From Shewanella colwelliana ATCC 39565 (GTDB lineage Bacteria > Pseudomonadota > Gammaproteobacteria > Enterobacterales > Shewanellaceae): a stretch of 64,000 nucleotides of DNA. The notes beneath the pieces were generated by a model. It did no database searches, was not told the origin of the DNA, and saw nothing but the letters and a program-made list of their open reading frames with translations. Below, piece by piece: positions 37,113 to 46,356 of the stretch. Numbering within the stretch: position 1 is the stretch's first letter; each line of letters begins with the position of its first letter. The stretch spans positions 1-64,000 of the forward strand of contig NZ_JAEC01000023.1 in assembly GCF_000518705.1 (NCBI RefSeq), given 5' to 3'. Position numbers and translations under genes: made by a program.

Positions 37113-38273
37113 ATGTTAGAGATCCTTTTTCTGTTACTCCCTATTGCTGCCGGTTATGGTTGGTATATGGGGCGCCGTAGTATACGGCATAAACAGAATA
37201 GTAAGAGAAAACAGCTGAGTAGAGATTACTTTACTGGATTGAATTTTCTTCTCTCTAATGAGTCTGACAAAGCCGTTGATCTGTTTATTTCGATGTTAGA
37301 TGTCGACGATGACACCATAGACACCCACCTTTCTCTCGGTTCACTGTTTCGTAAACGCGGTGAAGTCGATCGCTCTATTCGAATTCATCAAAATCTCATC
37401 GCCAGACCCAGCTTAACCACAGAGCAACGTGATATCGCTATGATGGAGCTAGGTAAAGATTATTTAGCTGCGGGTTTTTATGATCGCGCAGAAGAGATAT
37501 TTCTTAATCTGGTTCGCCAAGAAGATCACAGCCAAGAAGCCGAAGATCAACTTATTGCTATTTATCAAGTCACCAAAGATTGGCAAAAAGCCCTCGACAT
37601 TATCAAATCGCTAAAACGCAAACGTCAGCAAGCATTAAAGCACCTATCAGCGCATCTATATTGTGAGTTAAGTGATGAGCAGCAAGATATAGAGCAAAAA
37701 ATTAAATTGCTTAATCAAGCGCTAAAACAGGATGGTAAATGCGGCCGTGCACTGCTAAATGCCACCAAACATTATTTGGTTCAGCACCAGACTGAGCGTG
37801 CCAAAGAGATGTTACATCGTTTAAAAGAGGCTGATATTGAGCTATTTCCCGAAGCCTTAGCAATGGCAAAACAAGCTTATGAAGCACAAAGCGACCAACA
37901 GGCTTACCGAGAACTATTGCGAGAAGCCATCGAGCTGGGCGCGGGAGCCAGTGTCGCCATCACACTTGCTCAACATATGATTGAGCAGGGAGAGAAGCAA
38001 GATGCTGAAAAGTTGGTGCTAGACGGTCTTTATCGTCACCCAACAATGAAAAGTTTTCAACACCTGATGAAGATGCAGATTCAACATGCGGAAGATGGAC
38101 AAGCGAAAAAAAGCTTAAATATGCTTGCCGAGCTAGTTGAGCAACAAATTAAATTTCGTCCAAGTTATCGTTGTGTAGAGTGTGGTTTCCCGTCCCACAC
38201 GCTTTATTGGCATTGTCCCTCCTGTAAAAGCTGGGGCACAGTAAAGCGAATCAAAGGGTTAGACGGTGAATAG
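37113..38273 (+). CDS. lapB: Lipopolysaccharide assembly protein B
   Basis: LapB is a membrane-anchored TPR protein that controls degradation of LpxC by FtsH and so sets LPS synthesis. An N-terminal membrane segment (about 1-18) is followed by TPR repeats (about 40-350). A C-terminal rubredoxin-type zinc site follows, with CVECGF and CPSCKSW. Length 386 aa compares with 389 in E. coli. The start is 1 nt after the lapA stop. Confidence 0.95.
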   Translation: MLEILFLLLPIAAGYGWYMGRRSIRHKQNSKRKQLSRDYFTGLNFLLSNESDKAVDLFISMLDVDDDTIDTHLSLGSLFRKRGEVDRSIRIHQNLIARPSLTTEQRDIAMMELGKDYLAAGFYDRAEEIFLNLVRQEDHSQEAEDQLIAIYQVTKDWQKALDIIKSLKRKRQQALKHLSAHLYCELSDEQQDIEQKIKLLNQALKQDGKCGRALLNATKHYLVQHQTERAKEMLHRLKEADIELFPEALAMAKQAYEAQSDQQAYRELLREAIELGAGASVAITLAQHMIEQGEKQDAEKLVLDGLYRHPTMKSFQHLMKMQIQHAEDGQAKKSLNMLAELVEQQIKFRPSYRCVECGFPSHTLYWHCPSCKSWGTVKRIKGLDGE

Positions 38274-38305
38274 AAAACAATAATGCAAAGCAACAGGAGA
38301 GATAA

Positions 38306-39001
38306 ATGAGCGACAAACCGATTATAGTGGCCTTAGATTATGATAATAAAGCCGAAGCTTTGCAGCTAATTGATAAGTTAGATCCCAACATGTGTCGCTT
38401 AAAAGTCGGCAAAGAGATGTTTACCCTATTTGGCCCTGATTTAGTGAATGAGATCCACAATCGTGGATTCGATCTGTTTCTAGATCTCAAGTTTCATGAT
38501 ATTCCCAATACTGTCGCTAAAGCCGTGACTGCTGCTGCAGAGTTAGGGGTATGGATGACAAACGTTCACGCCAGTGGCGGACTCGCCATGATGGAAGCGG
38601 CGCAAAAAGCACTTGCCCCATACGGAGATAAAGCGCCACTGCTGATTGCAGTGACCGTATTGACTTCGATGAGTGATGATGACCTCAAACTACTTGGCAT
38701 CAATGTGCCAGCCGCAGAGCATGTAAAGCGTTTAGCTTCACTCACTCAGCAAGCGGGTTTGCATGGCATTGTTTGCTCCGCACAAGAAGCAAGCATGCTT
38801 AAAGAAACCTTTGGGAAAGAGTTTAAATTGGTCACTCCCGGCATACGTCCAGCAGGCGCTGATAAAGGGGATCAACATCGAGTGATGACACCTAAAGAGG
38901 CATTATTGGCTGGGTCTGATTACTTAGTGATTGGTCGACCTATCACTAAAGCTGCCGATCCTTTGGCTGCACTCAAAGCGATTCATGACTCGCTAAAATA
39001 G
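38306..39001 (+). CDS. pyrF: Orotidine 5'-phosphate decarboxylase
   Basis: PyrF makes UMP from OMP in the last step of de novo pyrimidine synthesis. The TIM barrel carries the catalytic motif [16 protein letters not shown] with Asp and Lys, VALDYDNK at the N-terminus, and the phosphate motif VTPGIRPAG ... [10 protein letters not shown]. Length 231 aa is normal. It starts 32 nt after lapB with AGGAGA before its ATG, the same order as E. coli lapAB-pyrF. Confidence 0.96.
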   Translation: MSDKPIIVALDYDNKAEALQLIDKLDPNMCRLKVGKEMFTLFGPDLVNEIHNRGFDLFLDLKFHDIPNTVAKAVTAAAELGVWMTNVHASGGLAMMEAAQKALAPYGDKAPLLIAVTVLTSMSDDDLKLLGINVPAAEHVKRLASLTQQAGLHGIVCSAQEASMLKETFGKEFKLVTPGIRPAGADKGDQHRVMTPKEALLAGSDYLVIGRPITKAADPLAALKAIHDSLK

Positions 39002-39065
39002 ATTGACTAAATTTTCAAAGCACTTAGGTTAGAGCATTAACGCAAATAATACCTATGGAGCTAAC

Positions 39066-39872
39066 ATGTTCGATTACCAAGGAAAAAACGTCGTTGTTGT
39101 CGGCGGAACCAGTGGCATCAATTTGGGCATCGCAATCGCTTTTGCGCAAGCGGGGGCCAATGTAGCCGTTGCTAGCCGCAGCCAAGATAAAGTCAACAAT
39201 GCGGTGAGCCAGCTACAAGCTGCTAACCCTCATGGTAAAACGATAGGTGTTAGTTTTGATGTGCGAGACCTAGCGGCAGTTAAAGCTGGTTTTGCGTATG
39301 TGGCAGAGCAATTTGGTCATATCGATATATTGGTCAGTGGTGCGGCAGGTAATTTCCCAGCCACTGCGGCAAACTTGAGTGAGAACGGCTTCAAGTCGGT
39401 GATGGATATCGATTTACTGGGCAGTTTTCAGGTATTAAAACAAGCTTATCCGTTGCTCACTCGACCTGGCGCGAGCATTATTCAGATCTCAGCACCGCAA
39501 GCGTATATCGCAATGCCAATGCAGGCCCATGTCAGCGCTGCAAAAGCAGGGGTTGATATGTTGACAAAAAGCTTAGCGTTGGAGTGGGGCGTTGAAGGAA
39601 TAAGAGTTAACTCTTTAGTGCCTGGCCCCATTGCCGATACCGAAGGCTTTAATCGATTGGCGCCAAGTGAAGCCCTGCAACAGCGCGTAGCGCAAAGCGT
39701 ACCGCTCCAGCGCAATGGTCAGTGTCAAGATATTGCCAATGCGGCACTGTTTTTAGCCTCTCCAATGGCGAATTACATTACTGGCACTGTATTACCTGTA
39801 GACGGCGGCTGGTCATTAGGTGGCGCAAGTATGGCAATGAGTGAACTCGGTAAGTTGGCGCAAATGCGCTAA
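39066..39872 (+). CDS. SDR oxidoreductase, 2,4-dienoyl-CoA reductase (DECR)-like
   Basis: This 268-aa short-chain dehydrogenase has the NADP Rossmann motif VVVVGGTSGINLGIA and ASRSQDK. SGAAGNFPATAANLS is a signature of the dienoyl-CoA reductase branch of SDRs. The usual catalytic Tyr four residues before the Lys is absent (HVSAAKAG has Val there), again as in DECR-type enzymes. A role in beta-oxidation of unsaturated acyl-CoAs is inferred. It follows pyrF after 64 nt, with GGAGCTAAC before the ATG. Confidence 0.82.
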   Translation: MFDYQGKNVVVVGGTSGINLGIAIAFAQAGANVAVASRSQDKVNNAVSQLQAANPHGKTIGVSFDVRDLAAVKAGFAYVAEQFGHIDILVSGAAGNFPATAANLSENGFKSVMDIDLLGSFQVLKQAYPLLTRPGASIIQISAPQAYIAMPMQAHVSAAKAGVDMLTKSLALEWGVEGIRVNSLVPGPIADTEGFNRLAPSEALQQRVAQSVPLQRNGQCQDIANAALFLASPMANYITGTVLPVDGGWSLGGASMAMSELGKLAQMR

Positions 39873-39929
39873 ATTTTATTAATAGAAAAGCGATGGGCAT
39901 AAGTTCCATCACCGAAAGTGAGAAGTACA

Positions 39930-40472
39930 ATGGCAAACCCATTTCAAGAGCAATTATTAAAAGCGGGCTTAGTGAGTAAGCAAAAGGTTCAAAATGCCAA
40001 GACGCAAAAACGTCGTGACCGCAAGGCTAAAGTTGATGATGGCAGTGCAGCGCTAAAAGCACAGATAGCCGATCAGAAGCGTCAGCAAGCCGAGAAAGAT
40101 AAAGTACTTAATGAACAGCGTTTTGCCGAGGCTACAGAAAAAGGCCAGGTAAGAGGGCTTATCACCGAATTTAAACGTCTAGCGATTGCTACACCAAGAG
40201 ACGCGGAAGTTAAATTTAACTACACCTTGGGCACTAAAATCTATTCGCTCTATGTCAATGATAAACTACAAAACCAACTGCTTAGTGGCCAACTTGGTAT
40301 TGTCCGCCACGAAGAGGTTAGCTACCTAGTTCCCCATAAACTAGCCGAACGGGTACAGCTATTGGTTCCTGATTGGTGTGGCTATTTGTGGCAACAAGAT
40401 GATAATCAACAAGTGGTTGAAGAGGATGATCCCTATGCAGACTACGTGATTCCAGACGATCTCATGTGGTAA
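39930..40472 (+). CDS. yaiL: DUF2058 (YaiL family) protein
   Basis: This 180-aa cytoplasmic protein has a basic N-terminal helix (LLKAGLVSKQKVQNAKTQKRRDRKAK) and a long charged coiled-coil to about residue 75. The C-terminal DUF2058 domain ends AERVQLLVPDWCGYLWQQDD and DPYADYVIPDDLMW. The family is described as nucleoprotein/polynucleotide-associated, without a proven function. The ATG at 39930 is preferred over a GTG four codons upstream. A terminator follows. Confidence 0.8.
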   Translation: MANPFQEQLLKAGLVSKQKVQNAKTQKRRDRKAKVDDGSAALKAQIADQKRQQAEKDKVLNEQRFAEATEKGQVRGLITEFKRLAIATPRDAEVKFNYTLGTKIYSLYVNDKLQNQLLSGQLGIVRHEEVSYLVPHKLAERVQLLVPDWCGYLWQQDDNQQVVEEDDPYADYVIPDDLMW

Positions 40473-40483
40473 TGAGTATTTAT

Positions 40484-40511
40484 AAGCCCTGCACCTAGCG
40501 GGGCTTTTTTA
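40484..40511 (+). terminator. Rho-independent terminator after yaiL
   Basis: The stem AAGCCCTGC / GCGGGGCTT (one wobble) with loop ACCTA is followed by T residues. Confidence 0.75.
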
Positions 40512-40580
40512 TATCAGGCTGCAAGCCAAATCACGATAATCTAAGACAAAAGACTTTATTCTAATGACTATCTAGGTTAA

Positions 40581-40600
40581 ATTAAAACAACCGTTTTAAT
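40581..40600. promoter_or_regulatory. Inverted repeat operator upstream of acyl-CoA dehydrogenase
   Basis: A perfect 8-bp inverted repeat ATTAAAAC-AACC-GTTTTAAT lies 21 bp before the start codon. Its shape resembles TetR-family sites such as those of the fatty-acid regulator PsrA (half sites AAAC...GTTT). The regulator is not known from the sequence. Confidence 0.45.
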
Positions 40601-40621
40601 CCTACGTTTGAGAGTCAATAA

Positions 40622-42379
40622 ATGAACCCTTACCAAGCGCCATTGGCCGACATGAAATTCCTGTTAGAAAGGGTGTTTGATGCACCGACAACCTGGGAAA
40701 GTATCCCTGCGTTAGCTGAAGCTGTTGATATGGACACCGCTGCAGCTATCATGGATGAAGCCAACAAAATTGCCCGGGATCTTATTCATCCTATTAACCG
40801 CAATGGCGATGAACAAGGCGTTCGTCATCAAGGTGATAAAGTGATCACACCTGACGGCTACAAAGCGGTATATGACCAATATGCCGAAGGTGGTTGGGTA
40901 GGGTTATGTGGCGATCCTGAACTCGGTGGCATGGGTATGCCTAAAATGCTGGGTGTCTTAGTCGACGAAATGGCTTACAGCGCTTGTAACGCTTTTACCC
41001 TTTATGGTTCATTAACGGCTGGCGCAGCATTGTGTATTAATGCCCATGGTACTGACGCGCTTAAACAAAAGTATTTACCTAATCTTTATAGTGGCCAATG
41101 GGCTGGTGCGATGGACATGACCGAGCCGCAAGCGGGTTCGGATCTGCGTAACATACGCACCAAAGCCGTCCCTCAAGAGGATGGCAGCTATCTTATTAGT
41201 GGCAGCAAAATTTTTATCACAGGTGGTGACCACGATTTAACTGAGAACGTTATTCATTTGGTCCTTGCAAAATTGCCAGACTCAAACGGCATATCCTTAT
41301 TTTTAGTCCCTAAAATTAACGTCGATGATAACGGTGAACTCGCTGAAACCAACGGCGTTACAGTCGGTTCTATTGAGCACAAAATGGGACTAAAAGGTTC
41401 TGCCACTTGTGTGATGAATTTTGACGATGCAAAGGGCTATCTTATCGGCAAGCCTAATCGTGGTTTAGTCTGCATGTTTACTATGATGAACTATGAGCGT
41501 TTGGCTATCGGTATTCAGGGGCTAGGCACATCACAAGCGGCTTACCAGATGGCTGCAGACTATGCCAAAGAGCGTACCCAAGGTGTTGCCGCAGGCGGTT
41601 CACCTACTGGGGCCTTGAGCGATCCTATCTTGGTACACGGTGATGTTAGACGCATGCTGCTAAATATTCGCTGTTATACCGAAGCTGGCAGAGCACTCTC
41701 GGTATACACAGGGCAACAGCTTGACCTCGCCAAGTATGGTGACGGTGAGGTTAAATCCAAAGCAAGTCGTTATGTTGGATTGCTCACTCCCGTTGCAAAA
41801 GCATTTTTGAGTGACCGCGGTCTCGATGCTGCGATTATGGCGCAGCAAGTGTTTGGTGGCCATGGTTATATCCGTGAAACGGGTATTGAGCAACTCGTAC
41901 GGGATACACGTATTGCCCAGATTTATGAAGGAACTAACGGTATTCAGGCCATCGACTTCCTAGGTCGAAAGACGACAGGTGACAATGTGGCTGCATTGAC
42001 AGAGTTTGTCACTGAACATCAGCATACGTTGGCAACATTAGAATCTATTTCTGATGAGCAAAAGGCACAGATTTCATCGAGGTTCGAAGCGCTCCTCCGC
42101 GTTGCTAATAGCGTCAATGATAATAAGTTAGCCCAGCCAGCGCTTATCAATGCTTGTGCGGTCGATTTCCTCGATGCCTTTGGTCACTTAGTCTATGGTT
42201 ACTTCTGGTTATTAATGGCCGATCGTGCCAGCAATCATGAAGATGCACAGTTCGCCGCAACTAAGCAGCATCTTGCTCAGTTCTACTTAGCTAAGCTACT
42301 ACCTAAAGTCGATTACCATCTGGCACAGGTATCGGCAGGCGATGCGACTATCATGACGATGGGTGAGTCGCTTTTTTAA
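40622..42379 (+). CDS. Acyl-CoA dehydrogenase with C-terminal extension domain
   Basis: This 585-aa flavoenzyme introduces the 2,3-double bond into acyl-CoA in beta-oxidation. Domains in order are: an N-terminal extension (1-40), acyl-CoA dehydrogenase N (about 40-160), the middle domain with AMDMTEPQAGSDLRNIRTKA and FITGG, the C-terminal helical domain with the catalytic Glu in QIYEGTNGIQAIDFLGRK, and an acetyl-CoA-dehydrogenase-like C-terminal domain (about 465-585). Chain-length specificity is not readable. It is monocistronic. The inverted repeat before it suggests control by a fatty-acid-responsive regulator. Confidence 0.9.
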   Translation: MNPYQAPLADMKFLLERVFDAPTTWESIPALAEAVDMDTAAAIMDEANKIARDLIHPINRNGDEQGVRHQGDKVITPDGYKAVYDQYAEGGWVGLCGDPELGGMGMPKMLGVLVDEMAYSACNAFTLYGSLTAGAALCINAHGTDALKQKYLPNLYSGQWAGAMDMTEPQAGSDLRNIRTKAVPQEDGSYLISGSKIFITGGDHDLTENVIHLVLAKLPDSNGISLFLVPKINVDDNGELAETNGVTVGSIEHKMGLKGSATCVMNFDDAKGYLIGKPNRGLVCMFTMMNYERLAIGIQGLGTSQAAYQMAADYAKERTQGVAAGGSPTGALSDPILVHGDVRRMLLNIRCYTEAGRALSVYTGQQLDLAKYGDGEVKSKASRYVGLLTPVAKAFLSDRGLDAAIMAQQVFGGHGYIRETGIEQLVRDTRIAQIYEGTNGIQAIDFLGRKTTGDNVAALTEFVTEHQHTLATLESISDEQKAQISSRFEALLRVANSVNDNKLAQPALINACAVDFLDAFGHLVYGYFWLLMADRASNHEDAQFAATKQHLAQFYLAKLLPKVDYHLAQVSAGDATIMTMGESLF

Positions 42380-42395
42380 GTGAACACTGCAGAAA

Positions 42396-42430
42396 AAAAG
42401 CCCAGAATGAGCATTTCATTCTGGGCTTTT
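42396..42430. terminator. Bidirectional terminator between acyl-CoA dehydrogenase and dacB genes
   Basis: A perfect 15-bp stem from AAAAGCCCAGAATGA to TCATTCTGGGCTTTT has loop GCATT. Runs of A and T on both sides serve both convergent genes. Confidence 0.9.
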
Positions 42431-42456
42431 TGTTACATGAATCCTATTTAGCAGAT

Positions 42457-44010
42457 CTATTTTGCTTCAGTTTGTCGTTTAACAGACTCATTTTGATGAA
42501 TGGGCGTATCTAGAGGCGGTTCTTCTTTTGCCGATAAGGGGGCACTATCCAATAAGGTTTGTAAAAACAGCGCACTAAAAGGTGCTATTTGATCATGTTT
42601 CGTTTTTGGGCTTTGACCATTTTCAAGTACCACAAACAGTGCCTTGCCAGTTTGATTTAACGAGATAAACCCCGCTAAGTTGTCGACACCTTGCATTGAT
42701 CCCGTCTTTGCCACCACTCGTTGTTTTAATGGCGCTCTATTGTAGTGCGCTTTGTACCTGAGCGTACCAGAGATACCTGCGACTGGAAGTTGTTCAATTA
42801 GTCCCTGAAAACGCTTATCTTCATAAATGAGCATCAGCACTTGCGAGAGTTGATTGGCTGTTAATAGGTTATACCGAGAAAGGCCTGAACCATCGACAAT
42901 TTGCGAATGGCTCAAGTCAACACCAGCAGCCGTTAGAATTTGCTCAACAGCTTTTGCGCCGTGACTAAAGTTAGCAGGCTCTCCAAAATAGGATTTACCA
43001 ATTGCCTTAAATAAACTATCTGCAATTAAATTGTCTGACTTGAGTAGCATTGTTTCAACCAGAGCTGGTAATGCTTCAGAGCTATGGCTTGCGATCACCT
43101 TATGGTATTTAGCCCGTTTGCTGCTGACTTTAACTTTGCCTTTTACGCGTATCTGTGAAGACTTTAATACCTGCTCAATCATCTTTGAGGCAAATAGCGC
43201 CGGATCGTTAATGGCTATGGCTAAGTTAATGGGTTTGTCGCCAGCGTGGCAACCGGAGAGGTGAAAGGTGTTATTTGCCAGCCGACTTAATTCAAGCTCA
43301 CAAAATGAACCTTGTTTCCGCTTATCAAAGACTGCGCTGGTCGATAAACTTACGGGAAGATAACTTGCAAAACTTAACTGGCTTTCGTTGCTCGCCATTT
43401 TAGGCCTGAGTTGCCCATGTATACAGTTTTGATTGATCACGAATGCAGATACAGGCGCTGCATAACAGATGCCTAGGTCGTCCCATACCCAACCAGGAGC
43501 CTTAGTTTGCTCACCAGGTTCTCCGACAAGGTAAATATTACCGCTCACTTCATACAAGCCTTGGTCAGTTAACTGCTTAAAGAGATCCCTTAAATTATCC
43601 GTTGTCAGGGTAGGATCTCCACTAAAGGTGATGTAGATATCACCAGCTATTTTGCCATGCCGAATAGGAAAGTGGGAAAACACTTGAGTATCAAATTTAA
43701 ATCCATTGCCAAGCTGTGCCGTCGCAGCCACAGCCGTCAGCAGCTTTTGGGTACTTGCAGGCAGCAGCAAAGTGTCGGCATTTTGCTGATAGATCAATTC
43801 ACCTGTCGTGAGGTCAGTGGCGCTGAGTGCTACCTGAGAGTGCTGAGGCTCGATAATCCCCATGAGATTACTAAAATAGTCGTTTCCCCATGCTGGGGCT
43901 TGACACAAAAAGGCGACAGCTAAACTTGGGGCTGTAACGAAATAATGGCGTGTTTTACGCATGGCAGTAGGATGCCTTTTAACACTGCGATATAGATTAA
44001 GTATGAACAT
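42457..44010 (-). CDS. dacB: D-alanyl-D-alanine carboxypeptidase/endopeptidase (PBP4)
   Basis: This periplasmic penicillin-binding protein (S13) trims or cuts peptidoglycan cross-links. Active-site motifs are PASTQKLLTAV (SxxK), LKSDNLIAD (SxN) and VVAKTGSMQG (KTG). The large inserted domain between the first and second motif is typical of PBP4. The signal peptide is within APSLAVAFLCQAPAWG. Two starts are possible: 44010, with AGAGGGAA very close, and 43962 (MRKTRHY), with a weaker site. The longer one adds a basic N-terminus. Length 517 aa in the long form compares with 477 in E. coli. Confidence 0.92.
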   Translation of the reverse strand: MFILNLYRSVKRHPTAMRKTRHYFVTAPSLAVAFLCQAPAWGNDYFSNLMGIIEPQHSQVALSATDLTTGELIYQQNADTLLLPASTQKLLTAVAATAQLGNGFKFDTQVFSHFPIRHGKIAGDIYITFSGDPTLTTDNLRDLFKQLTDQGLYEVSGNIYLVGEPGEQTKAPGWVWDDLGICYAAPVSAFVINQNCIHGQLRPKMASNESQLSFASYLPVSLSTSAVFDKRKQGSFCELELSRLANNTFHLSGCHAGDKPINLAIAINDPALFASKMIEQVLKSSQIRVKGKVKVSSKRAKYHKVIASHSSEALPALVETMLLKSDNLIADSLFKAIGKSYFGEPANFSHGAKAVEQILTAAGVDLSHSQIVDGSGLSRYNLLTANQLSQVLMLIYEDKRFQGLIEQLPVAGISGTLRYKAHYNRAPLKQRVVAKTGSMQGVDNLAGFISLNQTGKALFVVLENGQSPKTKHDQIAPFSALFLQTLLDSAPLSAKEEPPLDTPIHQNESVKRQTEAK

Positions 44011-44077
44011 TTCCCTCTATCTCAACAACTTGATATGAGTGTACGTCAGTAGCTAGACTAAATGGATATGGTTATTT

Positions 44078-44254
44078 CTAGTCATCTTGTGAAGGCGCAT
44101 CTTTTTCCATTAAACGATATAAACGTAAAGTAACAAATACGACGAGCCCCATAAATAGCGGCAGAATGAATAAACCCAGCTGCGCTTTAAAATGAAAAAT
44201 TGCCCAAGCAGCCGCCAGTGTAACAACCAATGTGATTAAGATTTTAATGTTCAT
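44078..44254 (-). CDS. Small membrane protein, 58 aa
   Basis: This short gene encodes two membrane segments (about 3-20 and 26-44) and a charged C-terminal tail ending KDAPSQDD. GGAAGG lies 7 nt before the ATG, a strong ribosome binding site. I do not recognise a family. It lies upstream of dacB on the same strand (67 nt before the longer dacB start), so the two may be cotranscribed. Confidence 0.6.
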   Translation of the reverse strand: MNIKILITLVVTLAAAWAIFHFKAQLGLFILPLFMGLVVFVTLRLYRLMEKDAPSQDD

Positions 44255-44482
44255 GTTTCACCTTCCCAATAGACCTAGATCGATTGTAATGGGTTATGAC
44301 CAAAAAAGCCGTGATTGCAGCTGAATATCCAACCAAGCGGCTAAAATTAGCACCAAGCATCACTATTTGATTAAATTAGAAACAAAAATCCTCGCTATCA
44401 ATCTCATTAATGGAGAAAAACCTTGCTCCATCGGGTTTAAATCGGTAATTTCTATCCCCTTAAGATTAGGGACGGGGTTGAG

Positions 44483-44815
44483 ATGCCACACATTCGTATG
44501 CGAGGCTTACCGCAAGAGGCTGTTATTGACTTAAGCAGGGATCTTCTCGATACGCTAGCCGCTCGCTATAATGTCAGCGCAGAAGGTTTTACGCTTGATT
44601 GGGTACCTAGTATTAGTTATCGCCACGGAGAGGTAGACAGAGACTTTGTACAAGTAGAAGTGCTCTGGTTTCCCAAAGCCCCTGAAACGCATCACGTAGT
44701 TGAGCAAGATATTCGCCAAGCCATATTATCGGTTTATTCATCTGCGAAGCATATCTCAATCATGTTCACGGCATTAACGCCAAGTTGCTACTATCGTGAT
44801 GGACATCATTTTTAA
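44483..44815 (+). CDS. DUF1904 family protein
   Basis: This 110-aa protein matches the DUF1904 family, tautomerase-like in size, with an N-terminal MPHIRMRGLP. The N-terminal Pro after Met is conserved in tautomerases, but catalysis is unproven. The middle reads DWVPSISYRHGE, and the end HISIMFTALTPSCYYRDGHHF. It lies 11 nt upstream of pssA and may be cotranscribed with it. Confidence 0.75.
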   Translation: MPHIRMRGLPQEAVIDLSRDLLDTLAARYNVSAEGFTLDWVPSISYRHGEVDRDFVQVEVLWFPKAPETHHVVEQDIRQAILSVYSSAKHISIMFTALTPSCYYRDGHHF

Positions 44816-44826
44816 AGGAGGATGCC

Positions 44827-46140
44827 TTGCTGGATAAGCTAGGTGGAATTGCGTTACAACCCGATGCCATTCGCTGGTTGTTAACGCCCGCGGCACTTAA
44901 AGCCGAATTATTGCAGCAGATAGCCAAGGCTAAATTTGCGATAACCATAGCAGCGCTTTATCTTGAAGATGATGAAGCGGGGCGCGAAATACTTACAGCG
45001 CTGATGGAGGCCAAAGCCAATAATCCACAGCTCGATGTAACTGTATTGGTCGATTTTCATCGCGCGCGTCGTGGATTAATTGGCCACAAAGGCGATAGCG
45101 GTAACTATTTTATGTACCGCAAAGTCATCGAAGCCGCCAAACACCCAATCAAGATTTTGGGTGTCCCCGTGAAGTCACGCGAATTCATGGGCGTACTGCA
45201 CCTTAAAGGCTTTATTATTGATGACACGGTAATATATAGCGGGGCAAGCTTAAACAATATTTACCTACACCAAGGTGATAAGTATCGCTTCGACCGGTAC
45301 CATGTGATTGAATCTGCAGAGCTAGCCCGCTCAATGCGCCAAATGGTGCAAGACTATATCGTCGGCGATAAAGCCGTAACATCATTGACTCAACCCAAAG
45401 AGAGCGAGCAGTTACCGGATAAGCAAGACGTGCGTACGTTAAAAGCGCGTTTAGCAAAGGCTAAATATGATTTTAAACCGACAAAGATTGGTAACCGTAT
45501 CACACCGGTTATCGGGTTAGGTCGTAAACGCAATAAGCTCAATAAACTGGTGATAGATTTAGTGTCGCAGTCATCTAAGTCACTGTTTATCTGCACACCA
45601 TACTTTAATCCGCCCTATATTTTGTCTAGAGCGTTATCGAAGCATCTCAAGCAGGGGAAACGGATCGATATTGTGGTGGGTGATAAGACATCAAACGACT
45701 TCTTTATTCCACCAGAAGAAACTTTTTCCACTATCGGAGCATTGCCATACATGTATGAGCAATCGCTGCGCAAGTTTGCCAAGCGCCAACAGTGGGCGAT
45801 TGAGTCGGGGCAGTTAAATATTCACTTGTGGAAACACGGCCGCAATAGCTATCACTTAAAAGGGATCAGTGCCGACAATAGACTGCACCTTATTACCGGT
45901 TCTAACCTCAATCCACGTGCTTGGGCGCTAGATTTAGAGAATGGTCTACTGCTGCAAGATGAATCAAATGCGTGGACGGATAAGTTTGAACAAGAGCAGC
46001 AACATATTCTTGAACACACTGAGCGTCTATATCATTACAGTCAACTTGAAACGCTAAATGATTATCCTGCGCCGGTGAGGAAGATCATGAATCGTATTCG
46101 TCGATTGAAAGCTGATTTTTTACTGCGGCGTATTCTTTAG
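44827..46140 (+). CDS. pssA: Phosphatidylserine synthase (CDP-diacylglycerol-serine O-phosphatidyltransferase)
   Basis: This PLD-family enzyme makes phosphatidylserine, the precursor of phosphatidylethanolamine. The two HKD motifs are H125/K127/D132 followed by VIYSGASLNN, and H343/K345/D350 followed by ITGSNLNPRAW. Length 437 aa compares with 451 in E. coli. The start is TTG at 44827, with AAAGGAGG 5 nt upstream. The ATG at 44822 is out of frame. A terminator follows. TapT lies next, as yfiP lies near pssA in E. coli, but the E. coli acetyltransferase gene between them (patZ) is missing. Confidence 0.93.
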   Translation: MLDKLGGIALQPDAIRWLLTPAALKAELLQQIAKAKFAITIAALYLEDDEAGREILTALMEAKANNPQLDVTVLVDFHRARRGLIGHKGDSGNYFMYRKVIEAAKHPIKILGVPVKSREFMGVLHLKGFIIDDTVIYSGASLNNIYLHQGDKYRFDRYHVIESAELARSMRQMVQDYIVGDKAVTSLTQPKESEQLPDKQDVRTLKARLAKAKYDFKPTKIGNRITPVIGLGRKRNKLNKLVIDLVSQSSKSLFICTPYFNPPYILSRALSKHLKQGKRIDIVVGDKTSNDFFIPPEETFSTIGALPYMYEQSLRKFAKRQQWAIESGQLNIHLWKHGRNSYHLKGISADNRLHLITGSNLNPRAWALDLENGLLLQDESNAWTDKFEQEQQHILEHTERLYHYSQLETLNDYPAPVRKIMNRIRRLKADFLLRRIL

Positions 46141-46167
46141 CCACTAGTAGGTGGTTAACGAAAAGGG

Positions 46168-46197
46168 AAGGCGGCTCGTTTAGAAGCCGCCTTTTTG
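46168..46197 (+). terminator. Rho-independent terminator after pssA
   Basis: The stem AAGGCGGCT / AGCCGCCTT with an 8-nt loop is followed by TTT. Confidence 0.85.
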
Positions 46198-46356
46198 TAT
46201 CTTATCTGCTCATAATGTGATTATGCTTGTGAGTTGTGACGTTAGTAGCACCATCAAAAAATCTCACACCTAAATCATTAATTGCATTAAATCATCTACC
46301 CACGACAGCGTTTAATATTTACCAAAGCTATACAAATTGAATGGTAGGCTGATATT

